DNA of 29,820 nt from Clostridiales bacterium (GTDB taxonomy: Bacteria > Bacillota > Clostridia > Christensenellales > CAG-138), in contig JAISXK010000106.1 of assembly GCA_031270585.1 (NCBI GenBank), positions 1 to 29,820 of the forward strand. The letters run 5' to 3'. The stretch's first letter is position 1. Each line of letters begins with the position of its first letter. The notes beneath the pieces are model-generated. The model was not told where the DNA came from, searched no databases, and saw nothing but the letters and a program-made list of their open reading frames with translations. A program made the translations under genes and the position numbers. Below are positions 22,022 through 29,678 of this stretch, piece after piece.

Positions 22022-23209
22022 ATGGAAGTGAAAAAACGCCCCAAAAAAAGAATACCCACCGTGGTGTTTTATCCCGTGATAGCGGGTGTATGCACGATAG
22101 GCGTGCTGCTTTTCGCGCTGCTCTATAAGGGCCAGGGCGCTTTGGCGCTACAAGACGGCGGCGCTAACATGCCGGCCGGCAGTCCCGCCCCCGATACGGA
22201 TGCAAACGAAACAAACAATTTTGACCCCGAGAGCGCCCTGCAAATTCAGGCGACGCCGACGCAGACTCTGCCGCCATCCAGTGAGGGCAGGCTGATACCA
22301 TACCCACAGGGGCAGGTATGGGGATATAAAAACACATCCGGGCAAATGGTGCTGGAACCCTTATATTACCGCGCGCTGGAGTTTTCAGGCGGGCTTTACG
22401 CTTTTGCCGCAGTTGAGCGCGAAGGCGCGCTGCGCTATGGACTTTTGACGCGGGCAGGCACTTGGGCGGTGGAGCCTTCCTGGAGCGATGTGCGCCCGTT
22501 TTCAGAGGGGCTTGCAGCGGTGGAAATTGACGAAAAATGGGGCTACGTCGATGAAAGCGGCAAGCTGGCGATCGATTGCGCGTACCGGGAAGCGGGGGAT
22601 TTCCATAACGGGCGCGCAAAGGTGCGCGCAGGCGCGAGTTATAGCTATATAGATCCCGACGGCGATCTTGCCATCAGGTCATCCTATAGCGAGGCGGGCG
22701 ATTTTGGTAACGATATGGCGTTTGTCGCACAGGATGGCAAGCGTTATACCATCGACAAAGCGGGCACCAAAATCACCACCTGGGGCAGCGAGGTGGGCGA
22801 AGTTTATAGCGAAGGCTTTGCCGTGATACAGCGCGGCGATCAATATTATTATTATAATGTGGATCGGTCAAAGGCGTTTGACGAAGGATACGAGGGCGCG
22901 CGTCCCTTCTCAGAGCAGTTGGCGGCGGTCAAGCGGGAGGGTCGGTGGGGTTATATCAATAATATGGGCGTAACAGCCATACAGCCGCAGTTCAGCGAGG
23001 CGCTTGAATTTTCACAAAGCCGGGCTGCGGTGAAGGACGCCTCAGGCAAATGGGGCTTTATCGATAAAACGGGCAAAACCATCATTGCCTGCGTTTACGA
23101 TGAAGTGGAGGCGTTTTCGTTTGGCTATGCCGTGGTGAAGATCAACAATCTTACGGGCGTTATCGACCGTGACGGCAAAAACTTTGTTGAACTATATAGT
23201 GAGGCATAA
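22022..23209 (+). CDS. WG-repeat protein with N-terminal membrane anchor
   Basis: A 395-residue protein. A basic start (KKRPKKR) precedes a membrane helix (about 13-34). A low-complexity Pro/Asp/Thr linker (about 40-85) leads to roughly eight WG beta-repeats (about 90-390) of the form WGYxxxxGxxxIxxxYxxAxxFxxGxAxV, for example KWGYVDESGKLAIDCAYREAGDF, RWGYINNMG and KWGFIDKTGK. The repeats should sit outside the cell. WG repeats are widespread and their function is largely unknown; binding or scaffolding is usually assumed. Some repeats have lost the WG pair (YSYIDPDG, RYTIDKAG). It is not linked to an operon partner; the convergent sanA-like gene begins 7 bp after its end. Confidence 0.88.
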   Translation: MEVKKRPKKRIPTVVFYPVIAGVCTIGVLLFALLYKGQGALALQDGGANMPAGSPAPDTDANETNNFDPESALQIQATPTQTLPPSSEGRLIPYPQGQVWGYKNTSGQMVLEPLYYRALEFSGGLYAFAAVEREGALRYGLLTRAGTWAVEPSWSDVRPFSEGLAAVEIDEKWGYVDESGKLAIDCAYREAGDFHNGRAKVRAGASYSYIDPDGDLAIRSSYSEAGDFGNDMAFVAQDGKRYTIDKAGTKITTWGSEVGEVYSEGFAVIQRGDQYYYYNVDRSKAFDEGYEGARPFSEQLAAVKREGRWGYINNMGVTAIQPQFSEALEFSQSRAAVKDASGKWGFIDKTGKTIIACVYDEVEAFSFGYAVVKINNLTGVIDRDGKNFVELYSEA

Positions 23210-23216
23210 AGGCCTC

Positions 23217-23960
23217 TTAATCGTGCGACACGGTGCCTGAACCCGCCAGGTCGATGGGCGCGCCCAGGTATTTGGGCGGCGGGTGCAACAACGTAACGTA
23301 AAGCCAATCCTTTACGCGCGCGAAGCTTTCGCGAAACTCATTATACAGATTAGCGTTGCGGGGGTATCCGCTTTGGTCGCTTACAACGCCCACGGCATCC
23401 AGTCCCAAGTAACGTGCCACATACACCGCGCGGTAAAGATGAAAGCGCTGGGTTACAATCACAACCATTTGCGCGCCAAAAACTTTCTTTGCGCGCACCA
23501 TGCTCTCATAGGTGGAAAACCCCGCATGATCCAAAAAGATATCGTTTAAGGGTACGCCGGCGGAAAGCGCGTAGGCCTTCAGAGCGTTTACCTCGTCATA
23601 CTCATGGGTGCCATGGTCGCCTGAGAACAGCAGCTTTTTGCCGCTCTGCGCCTCATACAGCGTAATGCCCCGGTCGGCGCGCTCACGCAAAATGGTACTC
23701 AGGCTACCGTTTTTGTATACGCGCGCGCCCAGCACCACCACGGCGTCGGCCTGATAGCCCGCCAGGCTATCGGGCTCGTAAATATACGCGCAGGCCGTGA
23801 CGATAACAAATGCGTTTACCAGCGCGAAGCAAATGGCAAAAGCAAACGACAGTTTCATGGCGATAGTCATAGCCCGCCGCAGTATGCGCGTATGGCGTAT
23901 TTGGTTCATAAACGCCAAAGTCGTCATAGCCACAATATATATGCAATGCGGGTAGCCCAC
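23217..23960 (-). CDS. SanA/YdcF-like DUF218 membrane protein
   Basis: A membrane-anchored DUF218 protein of up to 247 residues. After a basic stretch comes a membrane helix (about 38-60, FAFAICFALVNAFVIVTA). The domain starts with DAVVVLGARVYKNGSLSTILRERADRGITLY, followed by LLFSGDHGTHEYDEVNALKAY, then STYESMVRAKKVFG, IVTQRFHLYRAVYVARYLGLDAVGV and REXXARVKDWL-like stretches. This matches SanA, which affects envelope permeability and vancomycin resistance at high temperature in E. coli by an unknown mechanism. The start is uncertain: ATGs at 23960, 23927, 23909 and 23870 lack a good ribosome site. The end is 7 bp from the WG-repeat stop (convergent). Confidence 0.85.
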   Translation of the reverse strand: MGYPHCIYIVAMTTLAFMNQIRHTRILRRAMTIAMKLSFAFAICFALVNAFVIVTACAYIYEPDSLAGYQADAVVVLGARVYKNGSLSTILRERADRGITLYEAQSGKKLLFSGDHGTHEYDEVNALKAYALSAGVPLNDIFLDHAGFSTYESMVRAKKVFGAQMVVIVTQRFHLYRAVYVARYLGLDAVGVVSDQSGYPRNANLYNEFRESFARVKDWLYVTLLHPPPKYLGAPIDLAGSGTVSHD

Positions 23961-24081
23961 AAGGGCGCGGCGCGGATGTTTACAAAATTTTAAATTAACA
24001 TCTCGTAATATGCAAAAACCAAAATTGCCGGGAAGGTACGCGCGAACGCGCGCCTATGTTCTCTCCATCGTCCGCAGGCGC

Positions 24082-24111
24082 TTGACAATGCCCCCATGTA
24101 TGTGGTAGACC
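24082..24111 (+). promoter_or_regulatory. Possible promoter before the small protein gene
   Basis: A perfect TTGACA (24082-24087) is followed after 18 nt by TAGACC (24106-24111), a weak -10. It would give a leader of about 80 nt to the start codon at 24197. The surrounding 23961-24196 region shows no gene. Confidence 0.3.
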
Positions 24112-24196
24112 GAAGGGGATGGCGGAAGTCATGCATACTATGCTTTATTTGCCGCCACCGGAATTGCAGATGATCGTAATGTAAGGAGGTATTTCT

Positions 24197-24430
24197 ATGA
24201 GGATCAAAAACATCAACAACCCGCAGCGTTTTTTTGAGGTGCTGAGCCAGTGCAAGGGCCGTGTTGAACTCGTCACATCCGAGGGCGACAGGCTGAATTT
24301 AAAGAGCGCGCTTTGCCAATATATCGCGCTCACGCAGATGTTTAAAGACGCACGTATAGACGATGTGGAACTGATCATATCCGAGCCGGAAGATTTCAAT
24401 AAGCTGCTGGAGTTCCTTGTACGCGGGTAG
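24197..24430 (+). CDS. Small conserved-looking protein of unknown function
   Basis: A 77-residue protein of no assigned function. It is well balanced in composition, with alternating strand and helix segments: MRIKNINNPQRFFEVLSQCKG, then VELVTSEGDRLNLKSALCQY, a helix ALTQMFKDARID and a final DVELIISEPEDFNKLLEFL. AAGGAGG at ideal distance before the ATG and a terminator 27 bp after the stop show it is a real monocistronic gene. Similar small proteins occur in Clostridia as far as I recall, but I cannot name a family. No signal peptide or membrane helix. Confidence 0.8.
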   Translation: MRIKNINNPQRFFEVLSQCKGRVELVTSEGDRLNLKSALCQYIALTQMFKDARIDDVELIISEPEDFNKLLEFLVRG

Positions 24431-24456
24431 AGTAAAGTCGCGCGGTGAGAACCCCG

Positions 24457-24491
24457 AAGCCCGCCCAATGCGTTTTGTGCGGGCTTTTTTT
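24457..24491 (+). terminator. Rho-independent terminator
   Basis: AAGCCCGC, a 14-nt loop, GCGGGCTT and a seven-T run; ends the small protein gene at 24430. Confidence 0.85.
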
Positions 24492-24496
24492 GCTTA

Positions 24497-24560
24497 GGTA
24501 ACCGCTGATTAATTCGAGCAGAAGGCTTTGCCGGATCTTATTCACGCAATGATTACTTGG
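24497..24560. repeat. Second copy of the GTAACCGC(A/T)GATTAATTCG repeat end
   Basis: GGTAACCGCTGATTAATTCG (24497-24516) matches the left end of the element at 21827. A weaker inverted counterpart (GATTACTTGG, 24551-24560) may mark its right end, giving a short copy of about 64 bp in front of the threonine ammonia-lyase gene. The right boundary is uncertain. Confidence 0.4.
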
Positions 24561-24623
24561 TGTTTGCCAGCCACCCTGCGGGATGATATATTTAGTATAT
24601 ATTAACTAACAGGAGGATCGGCC

Positions 24624-25808
24624 GTGAAGCTAAGCGATATAGTGGAAGCGCGCGAACGCATTCAAGCCCATATACGCAAAACGGACATTACGCAGATGAG
24701 CTTGCCCGGCGGTGAGCTGTATCTCAAGCTTGAAAATCTACAGGCCACTGGCGCGTACAAAGTGCGCGGGGCGTTCAACTGCATGCTGCAGCTTTCAGAA
24801 GAGCAAAAACACGCCGGAGTCATCGCGGCATCTGCCGGCAACCACGCGCAGGGCGTTGCGCGGGCCGCGCGCGAACTTGGCGTGCATTGCGCCATTGTCA
24901 TGCCGGCGGGGGCGCCCCTATCCAAGGTGGCGGCCACGAAGCATTACGGCGCGCATGTGACATTATCCGGCAACGGCTACGACGAGGCTTACGCCCACGC
25001 GCTGGCGTTGTCAAAAGGGAGCGGCGCCACGTTTATACACCCCTTTGACGACGAGCGCGTGATAGCCGGCCAAGGTACGATCGCGCTCGAAATCATAGAC
25101 GCCGTCAACCCCGCGCAGATCATTGTGCCGATAGGCGGCGGCGGACTCGCGGCGGGGGTGGCGACGGCCGCAAAGGGGATTAACCCGCAGATACGCGTGA
25201 TTGGCGTGGAGCCCGCGAACGCCGCTTCCATGAAGGCATCTATAGCGGCGGGGCGCATCATCACGCTGATTTCCACGAACACCATTGCCGACGGCATTGC
25301 GGTAAAAACGCCGGGTGATGTAACCTACCCCATCTGCCGGGATCTTTTGGATGATATCGTAACGGTGGGCGACGACGAGATCGCGCAGGCCATATTGCAC
25401 CTGCTGGAAAAGGGCAAAATCGTAAGCGAAGGCGCCGGCGCCGCTGCTATCGCGGCGGTGCTAAACAAAAAGATCGCACTTACGGATGACGGCCCCACGG
25501 TGGCCATATTGTCGGGCGGCAATATCGATGTGAATATGATTTCGCGCATCATCAATAAGGGTCTGCTGCGCACCGGCAGAATGGTCAGCATACATACTCT
25601 GCTATCCGATAAGCCCGGCCAACTGGCAATGCTTTTATCCATCATATCGGGCACGGGCGCGAATATACTCACCGTACAGCACGACAGGATCTCCGCCGAT
25701 ATGGATATTACACAAAGCGCCGTTGCCGTCAGCGTAGAAACGCGGAATAACCGCCATGTGTTTGAAATACGAAGCATGCTGGAGGATATGGGCTACCGCC
25801 TGTTATAA
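24624..25808 (+). CDS. ilvA: Threonine ammonia-lyase (threonine dehydratase) with ACT domain
   Basis: A 394-residue PLP enzyme converting L-threonine to 2-oxobutanoate and ammonia. PLP binding is shown by ATGAYKVRGAFN (K46), the ASAGNHAQGVA loop and the Gly-rich PIGGGGLAAG. An ACT-type regulatory domain (about 325-394) starts with VSIHTLLSDKPGQLAMLLSII. The length and single ACT domain match the shorter IlvA/TdcB-type enzyme of Clostridia and not the 510-residue E. coli IlvA. It starts with GTG at 24624 behind AGGAGGA. No T-box antiterminator sequence was seen in the 130-bp leader, and no branched-chain genes are adjacent, so a biosynthetic or catabolic role cannot be decided. Confidence 0.95.
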   Translation: MKLSDIVEARERIQAHIRKTDITQMSLPGGELYLKLENLQATGAYKVRGAFNCMLQLSEEQKHAGVIAASAGNHAQGVARAARELGVHCAIVMPAGAPLSKVAATKHYGAHVTLSGNGYDEAYAHALALSKGSGATFIHPFDDERVIAGQGTIALEIIDAVNPAQIIVPIGGGGLAAGVATAAKGINPQIRVIGVEPANAASMKASIAAGRIITLISTNTIADGIAVKTPGDVTYPICRDLLDDIVTVGDDEIAQAILHLLEKGKIVSEGAGAAAIAAVLNKKIALTDDGPTVAILSGGNIDVNMISRIINKGLLRTGRMVSIHTLLSDKPGQLAMLLSIISGTGANILTVQHDRISADMDITQSAVAVSVETRNNRHVFEIRSMLEDMGYRLL

Positions 25809-25949
25809 CCGGCTGGTCAATAGCCTGTTTATTAAACGGCCGACAGGCGCGCAGGACATCCCTGGCGGCGTTTTTATCAATTTTAGATTATGACTATCAA
25901 AAAAAGCATAGTAGGATAAAATAGAAAGAAAAACACAGGCGGTGAAGGA

Positions 25950-26060
25950 GTGGCGCAACAGGAAGCAATGAACCTGATGGAATTCATGGAAAGGTACGAC
26001 ATAGAGGAAAAGTGCCGGGAATATCTGTATGGGCTACGATGGGATGAGTTTTGCTTCCGC
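25950..26060 (+). pseudogene. IS1595-family transposase N-terminal fragment
   Basis: Starting at GTG 25950 behind AAGGAG, the frame reads MNLMEFMERYDIEEKCREYLYGLRW from residue 8. This closely matches the opening of IS1595-family transposases (MxLxEFxxRFxTEExCRExLFxLRWPxGF). The zinc-ribbon cysteines that should follow are absent; after LRWDEFCF the sequence becomes basic filler and stops at 26153. The catalytic domain is missing, so it is a dead remnant. Confidence 0.7.
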
Positions 26061-26156
26061 TTTAATCGCCGCCGCCGGGTTGATCAGCTATTTGCCCGTA
26101 CCCTTATAGCTTGCCCTGTCGCCAAACCTTTTCCACGTTATGCTTTGGTGTGATAG

Positions 26157-26309
26157 TCATATTTGGTAATTGGGATAGTGGCAATTGTGTATTTGATTGT
26201 TCGAAAGAGAAACAATCCCAAGGTATCTCCCGGCAATCCCGAATATTCCAACAAAAACGGGGACTCATCTGAAAGACCGAAGAAACTCGGAGGCGCACTG
26301 ACAAAATAA
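26157..26309 (+). pseudogene. Orphan C-terminal tail of a membrane protein
   Basis: Without any start codon, this frame encodes about 50 residues: a hydrophobic helix (YLVIGIVAIVYLIVRKR) followed by a hydrophilic Asn/Pro/Ser/Lys tail ending GGALTK and a stop. Two stop codons precede it directly. Its composition looks like a real single-helix membrane tail left over after the loss of the upstream part. The parent gene is not recognised. Confidence 0.3.
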
Positions 26310-26321
26310 ACATAAGCGTTT

Positions 26322-26353
26322 TTCATCTCCGATTCATCTTGCATTGCTAATAT
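26322..26353 (+). promoter_or_regulatory. Response-regulator-controlled promoter of the two-component operon
   Basis: TTCATCT (26322-26328) is repeated after 4 nt (26333-26339), an 11-bp period typical of OmpR/PhoB-family binding sites. After exactly 8 nt comes TAATAT (26348-26353) as -10. The repeats replace the -35 box. The same arrangement occurs at 28407-28438. Confidence 0.7.
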
Positions 26354-26376
26354 GGCAGCGTTAGGAGGTGCGGACT

Positions 26377-27051
26377 ATGCGTATACTTGTCGTTGAAGAC
26401 AATGTTCAACTGAACGGGCTTGTCGTGAAAAAATTGAAATCTGAAAACTACAGCGTGGACGCTTGCCTGCGCGGCGACGACGCTGCGGACTATATCGCCT
26501 GCGCGGAATATGACGCGCTGATTCTCGACGTCATGCTTCCGGGCAAGAACGGGCTGGACGTGCTGAGAGCAATGCGGGCGAAGAACAATAGGACGCCGGT
26601 TCTTCTTCTGACGGCGCGCGACAGCGTAAGCGACAGGGTCGGCGGGTTGGACGCGGGCGCTGATGACTATCTTATTAAGCCTTTCGCCTTTGACGAATTG
26701 ATGGCCCGTGTCCGCGCTTTGATACGTCGCGGGGCGAACGCGGCTGGCGAAGTGTTCACAGCGATGGATTTGACCGTGGATTGCGCGTCCCGCAGGGTCG
26801 TGCGGGGTAATCGGGAAATCGAGCTGTCTTCGCGGGAATTTGCCATACTTGAATATCTGATACGGAATAAAGGCATTGTCCTTTCCCGGCACACGATAAG
26901 CAACCATGTTTGGAACTACGACTACGAGGGCGAATCAAACATCATCGACGTATACATCCGCAATCTGCGCAGAAAAATCGACGACACGGAAGAAATGAAG
27001 CTGATTCATACCGTGCGCGGGACAGGGTATGTCCTGCGGGAGAGCGCATGA
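26377..27051 (+). CDS. OmpR/PhoB-family response regulator
   Basis: A 224-residue response regulator. The receiver domain (1-115) has ILVVEDN with the acidic pocket, the phospho-acceptor D51 in LILDVMLPGKNG, LLLTARDS and the conserved Lys in LIKPFAFDEL. The winged-helix DNA-binding domain (about 125-222) contains IELSSREFAILEYLIRN and SNIIDVYIRNLRRKID, ending with IHTVRGTGYVLR. It starts at the ATG at 26377 behind AGGAGG. The stop codon overlaps the kinase start (ATGA), so the two are translationally coupled. A direct-repeat promoter just upstream suggests autoregulation. Confidence 0.96.
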   Translation: MRILVVEDNVQLNGLVVKKLKSENYSVDACLRGDDAADYIACAEYDALILDVMLPGKNGLDVLRAMRAKNNRTPVLLLTARDSVSDRVGGLDAGADDYLIKPFAFDELMARVRALIRRGANAAGEVFTAMDLTVDCASRRVVRGNREIELSSREFAILEYLIRNKGIVLSRHTISNHVWNYDYEGESNIIDVYIRNLRRKIDDTEEMKLIHTVRGTGYVLRESA

Positions 27052-28448
27052 AAAAGCTGCCGATGAAAATCAAAATCGCTCTTTTGTTTACACTGCTCAT
27101 GACAGTCGTCATTTCCGCCGCTTTCTTTATCCTGCTTTATGTGGGCCGGCAGATGGTGGTGAGCGCCACACAGAATGATCTGATTGAGATAGTCACCGAA
27201 AGCAGGACGGACATAGAGTATGAGTACGGCGTCCTTGACTTTGACGACGACTTGAAATACTACGAAAACGGCGTGTCGCTTTCCGTGTATAACGAAGCCG
27301 GGCAGCTCATCTATGGGAGGCAACCGGAAGGCTTGACACCTTCGGATTCTCCTCTTTTCCATGCCGAAATGCGCGTTATCGGAGAAAGTCCGCAAAGCTA
27401 CTATGTTTATGATATGAATTACCGGCAGGATGGCTACGGCGCTCTATGGGTTCGCGGCGTACTGCCCACGGAGAGCGCCGACACCGCGTTTGCCGCCTTA
27501 ATGCGCCTGGTGGTTGTGATATTGCCCATCCTTGTTGTAATTGGAGCGTTCGGGAGCTACTTTGTCGCTGTCGGCGCATTGAAACCCGTCAAGCGAATCG
27601 CTCAAACCGCAGAAACCATTACGGCAGGCGGCGACCTGTCCAAGAAAATCGGAATGGATAATGGCAGAGATGAAATTTACTCTCTGGCGGCTGCATTTGA
27701 CCGGATGCTGGAACGTTTGCAGGATGCGTTTGACAGAGAGCGCCGGTTCACCTCTGACGCCTCGCATGAACTCAGGACGCCCGTCAGCGTGATTATCTCG
27801 CAATGCGAATGCGCCGTGTCAAGCGCAAATTCTTCGGAAGAATTCCAAAGCGCGATAGAAATTGTTTTGGAACAGGCACGGCAAATGTCCACTCTTATCT
27901 CCTGTCTGCTTTCCTTTGCGCGAGCCGATAAAGGGGGCGCGGACTTCCACAAGGAGACTGTGGATTTGAGCAGACTTGCCCGCAGCACAGCGGAGCAGGC
28001 CGCAGAAATCGCGGCGGATAAGGAAATAAACGTCGAAACGGATATTGAGGACGGCTTGACGGTATCCGGCGACGAGACGCTTTTGATAAAGATGATGTGG
28101 AATCTTCTCGAAAACAGCGTCAAATACGGCAGGCGTGGCGGCAATGTACATTTCACGCTGCGAAACGAAAACGAAACCATCATCGGCGAGATAAAGGATG
28201 ATGGTATGGGCATGGCCGCTGAAAACCTTGAGAAGATATGGGAGCGTTTCTACCGGGTTGACGAGTCCAGAAGCGAGATCGGGTTCGGACTTGGGCTTCC
28301 GATGGTAAGGTATATCGCCGAGACGCACGGAGGCAATGTGTCGGTAAAAAGTGTATCGGATTTCGGCAGCGTTTTCACATTCAAATTGCCAAAAACAACT
28401 GAATCTTTCATCTCCCATTCATCTTGGGCGGGTAGAATAAAATTGTGA
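27048..28448 (+). CDS. Sensor histidine kinase (HAMP, HisKA, HATPase)
   Basis: A 466-residue membrane sensor kinase. Membrane helices lie at about 9-32 and 152-176 and bracket an extracellular region of about 120 residues rich in Asp, Glu and Tyr. A HAMP linker (about 177-232) follows. The H-box is ASHELRTPVSVII with H240. The ATPase domain has MWNLLENSVKYG (N-box), DDGMGMA (G1) and SEIGFGLGLPMVRYIAE (G2). It starts at ATG 27048, overlapping the regulator stop codon by 4 nt. The last 40 bp contain the promoter of the downstream PepSY lipoprotein gene. The signal is unknown; CutS/ArlS-like kinases with PepSY partners often respond to envelope or cation stress, which is inference. Confidence 0.95.
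   Translation: MKKLPMKIKIALLFTLLMTVVISAAFFILLYVGRQMVVSATQNDLIEIVTESRTDIEYEYGVLDFDDDLKYYENGVSLSVYNEAGQLIYGRQPEGLTPSDSPLFHAEMRVIGESPQSYYVYDMNYRQDGYGALWVRGVLPTESADTAFAALMRLVVVILPILVVIGAFGSYFVAVGALKPVKRIAQTAETITAGGDLSKKIGMDNGRDEIYSLAAAFDRMLERLQDAFDRERRFTSDASHELRTPVSVIISQCECAVSSANSSEEFQSAIEIVLEQARQMSTLISCLLSFARADKGGADFHKETVDLSRLARSTAEQAAEIAADKEINVETDIEDGLTVSGDETLLIKMMWNLLENSVKYGRRGGNVHFTLRNENETIIGEIKDDGMGMAAENLEKIWERFYRVDESRSEIGFGLGLPMVRYIAETHGGNVSVKSVSDFGSVFTFKLPKTTESFISHSSWAGRIKL
28407..28438 (+). promoter_or_regulatory. Response-regulator-controlled promoter inside the kinase gene, serving the PepSY lipoprotein
   Basis: TTCATCT at 28407-28413 and again at 28418-28424 (4-nt gap), then 8 nt, then TAGAAT (28433-28438). 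The repeats, their 11-bp period and the distance to the -10 are identical to those at 26322-26353. It lies within the last codons of the kinase gene, so the lipoprotein can be made independently of the kinase. Confidence 0.7.
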
Positions 28449-28496
28449 TATGAAAATCACAAATAAATAACCTGTTTTGAAAGGATGGGTGGCGAT

Positions 28497-29183
28497 ATGA
28501 AAAAGGGAATGTTGATAGCGATTGTCTTCGCGTTGATTGCGCTTGCGGGTTGTGCTCCGCACAGCACGGGAATATCGGGAGATAACACGCAGTCTCAAAC
28601 ATCAGATTCATTGGATATCATCGGCGTACAGGAGAATGCAAATGCGGCTGAACCCAAAACCGTAAACGCAGACGCTCAGGCAGTACAGACTGCACAGGCC
28701 GCCGCTCCAATGGGTTCAAACACCGACATCGGCGAGGCAAAGGCAAAGGAAATTGCGCTTGACCACGCAGACTTAAAAGAAACCGATGTCGTTTTTGTCC
28801 GCGTTCATTTGGATTACGATGATGGCTGGCGCGAATATGAGGTGGAGTTTTACAGCGGGAATGTCGAGTATGATTACGACATCGACTCCGTTTCCGGGGA
28901 GATTCGCTCCTACGACAGAGACGCGGAGTATTATGTCCCGACTCCGCCGAAAACCGACTCGCAAAACGCCGCCGACATCGGCGAGGCAAAGGCAAAGGAA
29001 ACCGCGCTTTCTCATGCGGGCTATACCGCCGATAAGGTTCAGCGACTGAAAGCCGAGCGAGACTATGACGATGGACGACTTGAATACGAAGTGGAATTCT
29101 ATGTCGGAAACATTGAGTACAGCTACGAAATCGATGCCACAAACGGAACTGTTCTCAATTACGAAGCTGAGCAGAACGATTGA
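28497..29183 (+). CDS. Lipoprotein with two tandem PepSY domains
   Basis: A 228-residue exported lipoprotein. Residues 1-19 are a lipoprotein signal peptide with lipobox LAGC (C19). A Ser/Thr/Asn/Gln/Ala linker (20-75) leads to two PepSY domains (about 78-143 and 160-226). Both open with DIGEAKAKE and a T/IALxHA helix, and contain the acidic DYDDGxxEYEVEFYxGNxEYxYxID block. The DNA of the opening segments is nearly identical (28725-28753 and 28974-29002), so the second domain is a recent duplication. PepSY domains are thought to inhibit or modulate proteases or bind ligands outside the membrane. The start is ATG 28497 with AAAGGA upstream. It follows the two-component genes and is probably their output gene. 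Confidence 0.92.
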   Translation: MKKGMLIAIVFALIALAGCAPHSTGISGDNTQSQTSDSLDIIGVQENANAAEPKTVNADAQAVQTAQAAAPMGSNTDIGEAKAKEIALDHADLKETDVVFVRVHLDYDDGWREYEVEFYSGNVEYDYDIDSVSGEIRSYDRDAEYYVPTPPKTDSQNAADIGEAKAKETALSHAGYTADKVQRLKAERDYDDGRLEYEVEFYVGNIEYSYEIDATNGTVLNYEAEQND

Positions 29184-29449
29184 CAGTTTCAAAGGCTTGC
29201 CGGAAAACAACGCATCAAAATCTCTGTCAATGTTTTGGTTGTGGATGAGTGAATTGAGTGAGGGGTAATTGTCACATGCAGAATGAAGGTCTCCCCGTAA
29301 CAGAGACTGTAAGGTATCAACCCACTCGCTTCGCTCGATCCATGCGTGAAAAATTGTTTTTCATCGCCTGTACATGCCGCCGCCCCGCGGGGGCATGACG
29401 TAAGGGACTGCTGCGCTTTGCTTGGCGCTACAGCCCCTTGACGTTTGGG
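29184..29449. other. Non-coding region with small hairpins between the lipoprotein gene and tRNA-Ser
   Basis: No convincing gene. Hairpin-forming stretches include GTCTC ... GAGAC (29291-29309) and a GC-rich palindrome around 29371-29397 (CATGCC ... GGCATG), and AAGGGACTG ... CAGCCCCTT at 29402-29439. None has a T run, so no terminator is assigned. Confidence 0.4.
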
Positions 29450-29538
29450 TGGCGGAGGCGGAGGGATTCGAACCCCCGTGACGTTGCCGTCAAATGGTTT
29501 TCAAGACCACCGCGTTATGACCACTTCGCTACGCCTCC
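29450..29538 (-). tRNA. tRNA-Ser (anticodon UGA), CCA encoded
   Basis: An 89-nt serine tRNA. The acceptor stem GGAGGCG (29538-29532) pairs with CGCCTCC (29460-29454), followed by discriminator G and an encoded CCA (29452-29450). The D arm follows, then the anticodon arm GGTCTTGAAAACC with UGA, a long variable arm (GACGGCAACGTC region) typical of class II tRNAs, and the T arm GGGGGTTCGAATCCCTC. It is transcribed from the promoter at 29679-29708. Confidence 0.96.
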
Positions 29539-29572
29539 AGATTGAGAAGTTTTCGATTATCAAGGTTAAAAA

Positions 29573-29616
29573 ACGGTTTTCAAGATCGCTCCGTTAAGAC
29601 CGCTTCGATATCCCTC
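29573..29616 (-). pseudogene. 5'-half tRNA-Ser remnant upstream of tRNA-Ser
   Basis: On the minus strand this 44-nt stretch reads like the 5' half of a serine tRNA: GAGGGATA at the start, CGAAGCGGTC in the D arm, and ATCTTGAAAACCG for the UGA anticodon loop. It matches the neighbouring intact tRNA-Ser at most D-arm and anticodon-arm positions. The variable arm, T arm and 3' acceptor strand are missing; instead TTTTTTAACC follows. It is a truncated tRNA pseudogene. Confidence 0.7.
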
Positions 29617-29678
29617 TGCGTTGGCCGTGATGGCCGCGTTGGTGTATCTGCGTATGAAACGCCAACATTTGCCACTGA

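Noticed and set aside
24492..24623. T-box or other riboswitch before the threonine ammonia-lyase gene
   Set aside because: No T-box sequence or antiterminator pair found; the space is mostly the short repeat.
29371..29397. GC-rich palindrome as terminator of the tRNA-Ser transcript
   Set aside because: No T run on the minus strand; may be a REP-like hairpin but only one copy is visible.
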